A stretch of 64,000 nt of DNA. Origin: Gemmatimonadota bacterium (GTDB lineage: Bacteria; Latescibacterota; UBA2968; UBA8231). Both the position numbers and the translations under genes were made by a program. How positions within the stretch are numbered: position 1 is the first letter of the stretch; every line of letters begins with the position of its first letter. Positions 23,274-30,988 of the stretch are shown in pieces. The DNA is taken from assembly GCA_018660835.1 (NCBI GenBank), contig JABJJN010000018.1, positions 1 through 64,000 of the forward strand, given 5' to 3'. The notes under the pieces were generated by a model. That model was not told where the DNA came from and did no database searches. It saw nothing but the letters and a program-made list of their open reading frames with translations.

Positions 23274-24193
23274 GGTGAGCCCTCAGCAAGTCGCCCTTCT
23301 TCCGCCGTGAGCGGTTCGAGCAGCGACACAACACGAGGTCTATCCTGCGCAGCGACATCCTCGACAAAGGGAACGACAGGGCCCCCGGCAAGTCCGACGT
23401 CTTCCATCGCCGCGTGTAGAGCTGAACCACTGTAACGTCCTGAGCGCTCTCCACGGAAGTCTTCAAAGGGCACCATCATCACACGGAGTCTTTCGGCTTC
23501 CGCTTCGTCACCTCGCTGGAAAGCGGCCAGGATGGCGAGACTCATTCGGGGCACGAAGTTCGCCATTCCTGAGCTGAAGCCGACGGCGCCTTCCCGCAGG
23601 TAGTCGAGACACGGATCCTCTGCCATACCACAGACCATGGCGGCGTGTTCACCGGCCTCACGGGCAATGTGTTTGAATGCATCCAGATCGTCGACGGCGT
23701 ATTTGAGACCGACAACGGCCTCGTGCTTGCACAACTCCACAACGGACTCCACCGGCATGATATCGAGACGTCGTTGATAGAGGATGATCGGTAAGTCACC
23801 GTCGGTGGCGATTCTTGCCAGGCCCTCGCTTACCCCTGCCGCCGAGGCGGGCCCAACAATCGGCATGATCATAGCACCGGCCACACCGAGCCCTCTGGCA
23901 ATCCGAGCCATCTCCAGAGAACGTCCGAATCCGGGTCCAATACCGGGAACAATGAGCGCGCGACCGTCGGCGGCCTCCATGAACGCGGCCGTGACTTGCT
24001 CGAACTCCTCAAGGGTCGCGTCGTAGACCAGTCCCGTTCCGCACATGGGCATCAGGAATCGAGCGCCACGGTCTATCAGAAAACGAACATTCGCCCGTGT
24101 CCCATCCAAGTCGATGTGACCATCAGCGAGCCTGGGTGTTATGGCAACAACAAGCACATCGGCGCAGTCTGCTGCAATTAGGCGAGATGCCAA
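23270..24193 (-). CDS. DapA/NanA-family aldolase (dihydrodipicolinate synthase-like)
   Basis: A 307-residue (beta/alpha)8 class I aldolase. The Schiff-base Lys164 lies in VGLKYAVDD and the assisting Tyr139 in PIILYQRR. The usual GGxxGE substrate loop is changed to CGTGLVYD (51-58), so this is probably not DapA itself. Family members cleave or form 2-keto acids (KDG aldolase, dehydratase-aldolases, NanA). TTG start with GGAGGGAG 6 bases upstream. Coupled to the Gfo/Idh dehydrogenase and next to a cupin gene. A sugar-acid catabolic step is likely, fitting the KDG-kinase-like gene at 32421. Confidence 0.88.
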   Translation of the reverse strand: MASRLIAADCADVLVVAITPRLADGHIDLDGTRANVRFLIDRGARFLMPMCGTGLVYDATLEEFEQVTAAFMEAADGRALIVPGIGPGFGRSLEMARIARGLGVAGAMIMPIVGPASAAGVSEGLARIATDGDLPIILYQRRLDIMPVESVVELCKHEAVVGLKYAVDDLDAFKHIAREAGEHAAMVCGMAEDPCLDYLREGAVGFSSGMANFVPRMSLAILAAFQRGDEAEAERLRVMMVPFEDFRGERSGRYSGSALHAAMEDVGLAGGPVVPFVEDVAAQDRPRVVSLLEPLTAEEGRLAEGSP

Positions 24194-24214
24194 AACAAAC
24201 TCCCTCCATTCAAT

Positions 24215-24589
24215 TCATTCATTGTGGCGCGTTTGCTGATCGGTCTGTGTGTGACGGTTGTAGCGTTCGATATAATCTTGCCGGGGAGGGGCGAAGATGT
24301 CGAGAATCTTGACGGGCCCTTTGTCGACAAATCCTGCATGCACGACATCTGCAGGGATGATGAAAGCTTCTCCTGGGCCCACTTCGCGCTCATCATCACC
24401 GATGCGAAATCGCAGCTTCCCTTCCAGCACAAGACCAGCCTGCTCGTGAGGATGACTGTGTTCGGGTACCTCGCATCCAGTCTCCAACACGAGAAACGAC
24501 AACATCAGATTCTCCCCAGCGACGATGCCGCTCAGAGCCTTTGGAAATAATTCCAACAGGGGTAACTGCTCAACATTCACAAAAGGCAC
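24215..24589 (-). CDS. Single-domain cupin protein
   Basis: A 124-residue beta-barrel. The metal-binding motif 1 is clear (GCEVPEHSHPHEQAGLVLEG), with several His and a Glu, and motif 2 is GEAFIIPADVVHAGF with the final His. Such cupins are isomerases, epimerases or sensors in sugar metabolism; the exact role is unknown. GTG start with GGAGAG about 9 bases upstream. It lies 21 bases before the DapA-family gene and 16 bases after the MATE gene, in the same minus-strand run. Confidence 0.88.
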   Translation of the reverse strand: MPFVNVEQLPLLELFPKALSGIVAGENLMLSFLVLETGCEVPEHSHPHEQAGLVLEGKLRFRIGDDEREVGPGEAFIIPADVVHAGFVDKGPVKILDIFAPPRQDYIERYNRHTQTDQQTRHNE

Positions 24590-24605
24590 GTTGAATTACT
24601 CTCCT

Positions 24606-26003
24606 TCAAGGAGGGGAAATCGTAGCGGGCTCAGCCTTGATAAAGGAACGCAACCAGGCGTCACTGCGGTAGCGCCAGCTGAGTGTCACCAACCGCCCCA
24701 GCATCATCAAGGCATAGGCGAGCCAGGCAGCCAATAGCCCGCCCCCACCCCACACAACCAACCACAGCGCAGCGGGTGTGAAAAACAGGAAGGCGGAGAC
24801 CGCCATCGCACGGAACAGGTAGGCCACATCATTGGCGCCAATGAAGATACCATCGAAGACGAAGACCATCGCATTCAGTGGCTGCATGAGAGCTACTACC
24901 AGCGTCAGACCAGAGGCAGCGACAACCACCTCGTGGTGCTCTGTAAACAGGCCTGCAATCTGCTCCAGACCCAGGGCATAGATCACGGTGAAGACCAAGC
25001 CAATCCCCGTTCCCCAGGCGAGGAGTCGGCGCGAGATTTGCCGTGCAGATGCCAGCTGGCCCGCGCCGAGTGAATTGCCAACCAATGTCTCCCCGGCATG
25101 AGCGAACCCATCAATTCCGTAGGAGACCAAGGACCATACTTGCGTCACCACAGCATGTGCTGCCAGCGGCACCTCACCCATTCTTGAGACCATTGCGAGC
25201 ATGGAGAACTGCGTATACAACAGGCACAGGGTCCGCAGGAACAGATTGATATTCGTGTCAAATAGATGACGCAACCGCTCAGCCTTCAGCAGCGGTTCCC
25301 GCAACTTGGTCCGCAGTATATCGCCATAGAACCACAACAGCAGGATACCCGCCACAACGATCCCCGCCGCATTACCCAACACCGCCGCCCACGCCGCGCC
25401 TTCTACCCCCAAGGCCGGCGCCCCCCAGTGACCAAAGATCAGGGCGTAGTCTGCACCGACATTGACGATGTTGGTCACGACCGTCACGGCCAATGGCGCC
25501 ATGGCGTTGGCTGTACCAAGAAAGAACCCATTGCAGACGTAAATTGCCAGCACGAAGGGCACACCCAGAATTCGTATGTTGAAATACTGATGGGCAAATT
25601 CCTGCACCGCTGAAGTGCCCCCTGCGAGGCCGAACCCTACCTGCGCAATGGGCCCGCGCACAGCAAACATGATCACTGCCAGCAACGCGGCAATGATCAG
25701 CCCACGATATAGGCTCGCCGCACACTCGGCACGATCACCGGCCCCGTGATGCTGGGCAACGATCGACGTCGTGCCCATGCGCAGAAAACCCGCTCCCCAC
25801 AGCAACACATCGAAGACGACACTCGCCGTCGCCACGGCCCCAAGAAAAGCGACATTCTCAAGGTGACCAATCATCGCCGTATCTGCGATCCCGATGAGGG
25901 GAACTGAGATCGACGCCAGAAGATTTGGGATAGCAAGACGCAGGATGCGCCTGTTGAGACCGCGGGCTGCAGGTTCACGGCCCAGCGCTTGACCGTCGCT
26001 CAA
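24606..26003 (-). CDS. MATE-family multidrug/toxin efflux transporter
   Basis: A 465-residue inner-membrane protein with about 12 hydrophobic segments in two similar halves. Features typical of the DinF/NorM group: ASISVPLIGIADTAMIGHL near residue 30, NGFFLGTANAMAPLAVTVV near 165 and FDGIFIGANDVAYLFRAMAVS near 390, all with the repeated G-A-N-D/polar pattern. The MATE family exports drugs or metabolites using proton or sodium gradients. Its ATG overlaps the stop of the alkyltransferase-like gene by 4 bases. Substrate not predictable. Confidence 0.9.
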   Translation of the reverse strand: MSDGQALGREPAARGLNRRILRLAIPNLLASISVPLIGIADTAMIGHLENVAFLGAVATASVVFDVLLWGAGFLRMGTTSIVAQHHGAGDRAECAASLYRGLIIAALLAVIMFAVRGPIAQVGFGLAGGTSAVQEFAHQYFNIRILGVPFVLAIYVCNGFFLGTANAMAPLAVTVVTNIVNVGADYALIFGHWGAPALGVEGAAWAAVLGNAAGIVVAGILLLWFYGDILRTKLREPLLKAERLRHLFDTNINLFLRTLCLLYTQFSMLAMVSRMGEVPLAAHAVVTQVWSLVSYGIDGFAHAGETLVGNSLGAGQLASARQISRRLLAWGTGIGLVFTVIYALGLEQIAGLFTEHHEVVVAASGLTLVVALMQPLNAMVFVFDGIFIGANDVAYLFRAMAVSAFLFFTPAALWLVVWGGGGLLAAWLAYALMMLGRLVTLSWRYRSDAWLRSFIKAEPATISPP

Positions 26004-26371
26004 TGGCCTCCGCTCTCAATCACCCCTGGCTCCGGGTCCCATCGACATTGGCTCAGGTTGACGCGTTCCCGGTGAAACTCGATCCCTTCCGCCTCCAACA
26101 ACTTGCGCTGGATTCGGTGGCCAGAGGATCTGGTGCGGACAGAGACCTCTCCCTTGGCATTGATCACACGATGCCATGGGACATCGTCGGCTCGCGCTTC
26201 GCTGAGTGCGGCCAATGCGTAGCCAACCTGCCTGGCATGCCCCTTCAGCCCCGCCAATTCGGCGATCTGACCGTACGTCGCGACGGAGCCTTCCGGAATT
26301 CTCTCAACGATCGCGTAGAATCGCCGCCAGCGTGATCCTGACTCGTCAACAGTTGGGCGCTGCCGCCTCAT
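26000..26371 (-). CDS. Alkyltransferase-like protein (ATL; Cys replaced by Trp)
   Basis: A 123-residue DNA-binding protein of the O6-alkylguanine-DNA alkyltransferase fold. IPEGSVATYGQIAELAG carries the winged-helix part and HARQVGYAL the arginine finger (Arg47). The active-site motif PCHRV is PWHRVI here (Pro65-Trp66-His67-Arg68), so it cannot accept alkyl groups. ATL proteins bind O6-alkylguanine tightly, flip it out and recruit nucleotide excision repair. Length is normal for bacterial ATL. It overlaps the MATE gene by 4 bases and the small gene upstream by 26. Confidence 0.93.
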   Translation of the reverse strand: MRRQRPTVDESGSRWRRFYAIVERIPEGSVATYGQIAELAGLKGHARQVGYALAALSEARADDVPWHRVINAKGEVSVRTRSSGHRIQRKLLEAEGIEFHRERVNLSQCRWDPEPGVIESGGH

Positions 26372-26564
26372 CTCTTCCTTCGAGGAAGTCGAGGGCCTTC
26401 GCGTAGCTTCTCTTCTCCAGGTAGTGGCGCAGCATCGGTGGGCTGTCAGCAGGTAATGCGTGCTGTAGCTCGTCCACGCGGCTGATAAGTTCTCTTACCC
26501 TGTCATCTCCGGCGGCAATCGCTGCCATCAGGTCGGTCAGCGTCTGGTGAATCGAATCCGTCAT
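26346..26564 (-). CDS. Hypothetical 72-residue protein upstream of ATL
   Basis: Not recognised. It is predicted soluble and mostly helical: TDLMAAIAAGDDRVRELISR in the first half, then LRHYLEKRSYAKALDFLEGR. GAGGAAACGATC before the ATG is a good ribosome site. Its last 26 bases overlap the start of ATL, so it is translationally coupled to it. Real coding is supported by the ribosome site and operon position; function unknown. Confidence 0.6.
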   Translation of the reverse strand: MTDSIHQTLTDLMAAIAAGDDRVRELISRVDELQHALPADSPPMLRHYLEKRSYAKALDFLEGRDEAAAPNC

Positions 26565-26574
26565 GATCGTTTCC

Positions 26575-27297
26575 TCAGGCAGCCATTATGAGGGATACAA
26601 GCCAGTCCTGAGACTGATTTCGTATTCGAAACCGCGTACCGACTGGCAGGTGAACCATATCACCTTCCGTGTAGTCACGCTCGCCCTGCTCTTCAACCTC
26701 GATTACACCTTTCCCTTCCAACCCGTAGTAGACTTGTTCGACCTGTTCCTGGTGCCACGTGCTGGAACCACCGGGTTGCACGGCCTCGCGATCGATCGCG
26801 GCCATGCCTCGCAGGTATCCCCCATCCGCCTCGGGTGCCAACTGGCGCCAACGAATGGCCCCCTCCCCATCGCCCTGAGGAGAAACCTGGCGCCATGAGC
26901 GAATGGCAAAGGTGCCGCCATTTCCTTCGACGCGCTGACTGATCACGTGGTGCTCCAACCAGTCGTCATTGTCGTCATTGAACATCTGATGATACGTCCC
27001 GGAGGGCAGATAGATCGCGTCTCCGGCTGCCACCCGGAAGCGCTCATCATCGTAGAGGACTTCCCCGCCACCAGACAGCACATAGTACACCTGTTCCAGA
27101 TTCTCGTGCTTGTGGTGATCGGATGTCTTGCGGCCCTGCAGCGCGTGTCGTGCAAAACCGCCAAGTCGCTCCAGGCGATCACGGTCATCATCGGGATTTG
27201 GATCATCGTCGCTGCGCGATCTGAGCCCGCCCCAGTGAACAGCGCTCAGATGCGCGATTTTTGGCTGCACATCGCGCCAATTGCGTAGATAGATCAT
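26575..27297 (-). CDS. Two-domain cupin (bicupin)
   Basis: A 240-residue protein with two cupin barrels. Domain 1 (about 45-125) has TSDHHKHENLEQVYYVLSGGG and GDAIYLPSGTYHQM. Domain 2 (about 165-240) has STWHQEQVEQVYYGLEGKG and GDMVHLPVGTRFRI, with fewer metal-ligand His, so it is probably the non-catalytic half. The paired QVYY motif shows that the domains arose by duplication. Ten bases upstream of the 72-residue gene and directly downstream of the sugar-isomerase gene (stop and start adjacent), so it probably handles a sugar or sugar acid. Confidence 0.85.
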   Translation of the reverse strand: MIYLRNWRDVQPKIAHLSAVHWGGLRSRSDDDPNPDDDRDRLERLGGFARHALQGRKTSDHHKHENLEQVYYVLSGGGEVLYDDERFRVAAGDAIYLPSGTYHQMFNDDNDDWLEHHVISQRVEGNGGTFAIRSWRQVSPQGDGEGAIRWRQLAPEADGGYLRGMAAIDREAVQPGGSSTWHQEQVEQVYYGLEGKGVIEVEEQGERDYTEGDMVHLPVGTRFRIRNQSQDWLVSLIMAA

Positions 27298-28089
27298 CTA
27301 CATTGCCACGATCTTACGCATACGCTCGGCGATCTCGATCTGCGCCGCATCATCACCACCTACTTCATGGATTACACTGCCATCATAACCTGCGGCGCGC
27401 AGTTCGGACATGATGGTTGGCCAGTCCGTATCGCCATCGAGAAGATTCACAAAGCTGTGTTGGCGTCGAGCAAAATCCTTGAAGTGGACCTTCGTGATGC
27501 GTGGGCCCAGAGCGCGGATCCACTGTTCCGGAAATCCATAGGCCATCATGTTTGCCGTATCGAGATAGATACCTACCCAATCGCTTCCGACCTCGTCGAC
27601 AAACTGCACAGCTTCTCGTGGACTCAGGATGAACTTATTCCAGACGTTTTCGACACCGATTCTTACGCCCTGATCACCAGCCTCAGCAGTGAGATCGCGC
27701 AATGCGTCGCGCAGATCATCCCACGCTTGCTGATACGTACCTTCCACCGTCAATTGCCCAGGATGCAGCAGGACACCATCCACCCCGAGGGTGCCAGCGA
27801 TCGCGACGGCGCGACGAACCCCCTTAACAGCCTGGTCCCGCTGCGAGCTGTCGCGGCTCATCAGGTTGCCGCGTTCGGCGTAGTGGGCGATGACGCTGGC
27901 TACTTCGACGCCGGCGGTCTTGCACTTATCTGCGACCTGACCCAGATCGCCATCACTCATATCTACATGTAGATCCTTGTCGACTCCAAAAGTCAGCTCA
28001 ACGGCTTCATAGCCCGCGCGTTGGCACAGATCCAACGTGGCATCGAGGCTGCGATCACCAAGGATTATCTGCGTGACACCGATTTTCAC
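27298..28089 (-). CDS. Sugar phosphate isomerase/epimerase-like TIM barrel
   Basis: A 263-residue AP-endonuclease-2/xylose-isomerase-like protein. GTG at 28089 is chosen because AAAGG lies 6 bases upstream and the protein then starts at the first strand (VKIGVTQIILG); an upstream ATG at 28179 would add 30 unconserved residues. Metal-site regions are visible: GVENVWNKF (Glu), VGIYLDTANMMAYGF (Asp), KVHFKDF (His) and HEVGGDD (Glu). Family members include IolE, IolI and tagatose/ketose 3-epimerases. The bicupin follows directly. Confidence 0.85.
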   Translation of the reverse strand: MKIGVTQIILGDRSLDATLDLCQRAGYEAVELTFGVDKDLHVDMSDGDLGQVADKCKTAGVEVASVIAHYAERGNLMSRDSSQRDQAVKGVRRAVAIAGTLGVDGVLLHPGQLTVEGTYQQAWDDLRDALRDLTAEAGDQGVRIGVENVWNKFILSPREAVQFVDEVGSDWVGIYLDTANMMAYGFPEQWIRALGPRITKVHFKDFARRQHSFVNLLDGDTDWPTIMSELRAAGYDGSVIHEVGGDDAAQIEIAERMRKIVAM

Positions 28090-28195
28090 GTCTTGCCTTT
28101 CCGTAGAAATTGGCTTGTCAAGATCAACGCCCGACAACAATGGCTGGGGACATTCTTCAGGAATCGAAACTAACTCCAAGCACCAGACGGGTCCA

Positions 28196-28813
28196 TTATG
28201 GAGCGAGGAGCGGAATCACTTGCGCCAGCTGCCCTGTCAGGGCGAGATATTGCAGTGCCACAGATCCAAGCCCCAAGCCGATGCCGAAGATGGCTCGCAC
28301 AATGAGCGCACGAAAGTAGCGGAGTCCGATCCAAAAGGCCTGGGCGCTGAAGTAAACGGCAGCCAACGACAGGGTCACCACCAAGGGTCCGAGACTCACC
28401 AGCACGCAGGCAAGCACGGCAAGGACCAATCCGAGGGTTGCATTGGTCTGCATCGCCCCTCCCTTCCGCTTCAACTCCTCCTGCGCCGTCTCTTCCGGCG
28501 TCTTCTCTTCTTCGACCTCCTCCTCTGTTGCCCCGGACTCACCAGCTTCGAGTGCTACATCTTCGCGCTTCTCTGTATCCGCCTCCTCCGCCTTCCGCAC
28601 CAATAGCTGAGCGATCCACAAGAAGGTGTACAGCAACACACCAAAGGCGAACAACAGACAGAGCAGAGCTATAATCGAAAACACGATCCACCGTGGGTGA
28701 AGAGGAACATCCGCTAGCCTGTGCCGAAATATAACAAGTGCGCCCGTTGCGCCTCCACACGAAGCGCTTCGGCAACTCGCGCTGATCCTCGTTGTGTCGA
28801 CTGAGAGTGGCAC
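28196..28813 (-). CDS. Membrane protein with acidic central linker, unknown function
   Basis: The C-terminal part is clear: a helix RWIVFSIIALLCLLFAFGVL, an acidic disordered stretch of about 45 residues (EEADTEKREDVALEAGESGA, then EEEVEEEKTPEETAQEELKR), and three more hydrophobic segments ending LGSVALQYLALTGQLAQVI. The first 35-40 residues lack membrane or conserved character, so the start may lie further in, for example a GTG in RWIVFS at about 28690. No family recognised. It stands alone, divergent from the dehydrogenase at 28891. Confidence 0.65.
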   Translation of the reverse strand: MPLSVDTTRISASCRSASCGGATGALVIFRHRLADVPLHPRWIVFSIIALLCLLFAFGVLLYTFLWIAQLLVRKAEEADTEKREDVALEAGESGATEEEVEEEKTPEETAQEELKRKGGAMQTNATLGLVLAVLACVLVSLGPLVVTLSLAAVYFSAQAFWIGLRYFRALIVRAIFGIGLGLGSVALQYLALTGQLAQVIPLLAP

Positions 28814-28890
28814 CTATTCTTTTTTGCACCGGAAGAAGCACAACGGTTCAACAACAACTCCATTCACTTCGACACGCACAGGAGCCACTC

Positions 28891-29886
28891 ATGCCACGGG
28901 TGCGCAAAGCAGACTATACGGTTGGCGTTGTAGGTCTAGGCCGTATGGGCGCCAATATCGCACGTCATCTCAAGGACGTCGGTTTTCCCGTCACGTCCGT
29001 ATACGATCTCAATTCGAAAACAGCGGCGTCGGTGGCTCGGGAGGTAGGCGCCAAGCCTGCAAAGTCCCTCGCAGATGTGCCTGCAGCTGCTGACTATATC
29101 ATCACCGTCGTAACAGACGATAAGGCGATGAAGAGCATTTTCTCTGCCAGTGGCGATAGCCTGCTGGCAGGAAAAGTGAAGGGCAAGGTGTTCATCAATT
29201 GCGCGACCATCAGTCCCGCCACTCATATCGACGTTGAGAAGCGTGCCGCCAAATTCGGTGCACGCACACTCGAAGGCTGCATGGCCAGCTCGATCACGCA
29301 GGCACGCGATGGCACACTCTATCTGATGTGTGGCGGCAAGAAGCCGGTTTTTGACAAGTGCAAGCCTCTACTGGACGCCATGAGTGTCGACCTACGATAC
29401 GTCGGCGGTAGTGGCAAAGCGGCGCAAGTCAAAGCCCTCGTCAACATGGTGATGAACATCAACACAGCTGGTCTTGCTGAAGGCTTGGGTATGGGTAAGG
29501 CATTGGGCCTCGATCTCAAGTTAGTTATGGAGATCTTCTCCCAGACAGGGGCCAATTCGCGTGTCCTTGAGACCGACGGCGAAGACATGGTGGTCCGCGA
29601 TCATGAGTGTTATTTCTCCGCTGCTCATGCAGCCAAGGATTCAGGCATCGCTCTAAAGATCGCCCGCGAAAAGGGTCTCGATCTACCACTGGCACGCGCA
29701 TCCAAATCTCAGTTCGATCGGATGATTGCGATTGGTCAGGGTGAACTCGACAAGTCCGGTGTGGCGGAGCTGACATTCCCGGGGCGTGCGGGGGCGCGTG
29801 CCAAAAAGGCCGCTGCCAAGAAGACACCTAACAAGAAGACACCAGCGAAGAAGACGGCGAAAAAGAAGGTTGCCAAGAAACGCTGA
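28891..29886 (+). CDS. 3-hydroxyisobutyrate dehydrogenase-family enzyme with lysine-rich H1-like tail
   Basis: A 331-residue beta-hydroxyacid dehydrogenase. The ATG at 28891 follows AGGAGCC by 4 bases; 33 in-frame upstream residues are not conserved. Rossmann motif VGLGRMGANIARHL (about 14-27), substrate region EGCMASSITQARDGTLYLM, and the catalytic Lys in GGSGKAAQVKALVNMVM, in the normal G-x-G-x3-K-x3-N form. The usual enzyme ends near residue 300. Here the last 28 residues hold 13 lysines in KKTP/KKTA repeats, like histone H1 C-terminal tails. Such a tail could bind DNA, RNA or polyphosphate. Reaction: NAD(P)-linked oxidation of a 3-hydroxyacid, exact substrate unknown. Confidence 0.88.
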   Translation: MPRVRKADYTVGVVGLGRMGANIARHLKDVGFPVTSVYDLNSKTAASVAREVGAKPAKSLADVPAAADYIITVVTDDKAMKSIFSASGDSLLAGKVKGKVFINCATISPATHIDVEKRAAKFGARTLEGCMASSITQARDGTLYLMCGGKKPVFDKCKPLLDAMSVDLRYVGGSGKAAQVKALVNMVMNINTAGLAEGLGMGKALGLDLKLVMEIFSQTGANSRVLETDGEDMVVRDHECYFSAAHAAKDSGIALKIAREKGLDLPLARASKSQFDRMIAIGQGELDKSGVAELTFPGRAGARAKKAAAKKTPNKKTPAKKTAKKKVAKKR

Positions 29887-29911
29887 GATCGCAGCAGCTA
29901 CATAGACACAC

Positions 29912-29944
29912 AAAGGGGGTGGGGCTTCATGCTTCACCCCCTTT
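29912..29944. terminator. Hairpin between convergent genes
   Basis: AAAGGGGGTG (29912-29921) and CACCCCCTTT (29935-29944) make a perfect 10-bp stem with a 13-base loop between two genes that end toward each other. The T-tracts on both sides are only TTT, so it may act as a weak bidirectional terminator. Confidence 0.5.
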
Positions 29945-29960
29945 CCTATGAGGACAACAA

Positions 29961-30968
29961 CTAGACCCGACCATGGCGTATATCGACCATGCGTTGCGTC
30001 AACTCAAACTGTAGCGACTCTCCCCGACCATAACGGACGAACTGCTCCACCATTGAACTGAAGTATCGATGGAAAGCATGCGGCGCATACCAGGCGATAT
30101 GAGGTGTGCAGAAGACATTGGGCATCGTGCGCAGCTCACTATCCGGTTCGAGTGGTTCAGGGTCAAACACATCGAGTCCTGCGATCAATCGACCGGTCTT
30201 GAGTCTGTCGATCAGCGCCTGTTGATCGAGGACCTTACCGCGACTGCAATTGATGAGGATCTTCCCATCGCCGAGGCGCTCGAGTTCGGCGGCACCAATC
30301 AGTCCTTCTGTGACAGGCGTGTGCGGTACCTGCACGACGAGTAGATCGGCATGATCCAGCAGATCCTCAAGACTTGCTGTGCGCCGCACGTTCAGCTTCT
30401 TGACAATCGCCTCATCTACATACGGATCAAACACACGCAGATCCGTGCGAAATGGCTGCAGTAGTTCGATAAGCCTCTGACCTACGTGGCCGCAGCCGAT
30501 CAGACCCACTGATTTGCCCGTCAGTTCACCATGAACGAATTGCTCGTTGCCAGCATTCGCCCACGTCTCTGTTGAAGCGATCATCTGTCGATACACAGCG
30601 GCCGCATTGCGCAGGCACAGCAGCAGAAGTGCCAGATCCCATTCAGCGACAGGTTGCGACGAAGCGATATTGTCCGTGTCGATGACGTGAATTCCACGCT
30701 GCTGCGCCACGTTCAGATCGATCCCGCGGCCAAAGCGATCTGAGCGGACACCGACAATCTTCAACTCCGTGGCACGCTCCAGCAGGCTGCCATCAAGTTC
30801 TGGCAAGCGACTGCCCAGACGGATGATCCCCGTAACCCCGACGAGTTGGTCCATCAGGGCCTCGCGATCGAGCGTCTCTTCGACACGAACGGGTTTTCCG
30901 ACCTCAGCGAGTCGTTCCCAGTCGGATACTCGATCCCACTGCGGCACATCAACCAGAATCTCACCCAT
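29961..30968 (-). CDS. D-isomer-specific 2-hydroxyacid dehydrogenase
   Basis: A 335-residue protein starting MGEILVDVPQWDRV at 30968, 20 bases after the MFS stop; the frame is open further upstream but there it only shadows the MFS gene. NAD-binding motif GLIGCGHVGQRLIELL, catalytic Arg in LINCSRGKVLDQQAL, Glu in DVFDPEPLEPDSE, and the catalytic His in FCTPHIAWYAPHA. It reduces 2-keto acids or oxidises D-2-hydroxyacids (phosphoglycerate or glycerate type). Probably co-transcribed with the MFS transporter, which may import the substrate. Confidence 0.92.
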   Translation of the reverse strand: MGEILVDVPQWDRVSDWERLAEVGKPVRVEETLDREALMDQLVGVTGIIRLGSRLPELDGSLLERATELKIVGVRSDRFGRGIDLNVAQQRGIHVIDTDNIASSQPVAEWDLALLLLCLRNAAAVYRQMIASTETWANAGNEQFVHGELTGKSVGLIGCGHVGQRLIELLQPFRTDLRVFDPYVDEAIVKKLNVRRTASLEDLLDHADLLVVQVPHTPVTEGLIGAAELERLGDGKILINCSRGKVLDQQALIDRLKTGRLIAGLDVFDPEPLEPDSELRTMPNVFCTPHIAWYAPHAFHRYFSSMVEQFVRYGRGESLQFELTQRMVDIRHGRV

Positions 30969-30988
30969 CTGTTCTACCGTCCCTGCAA

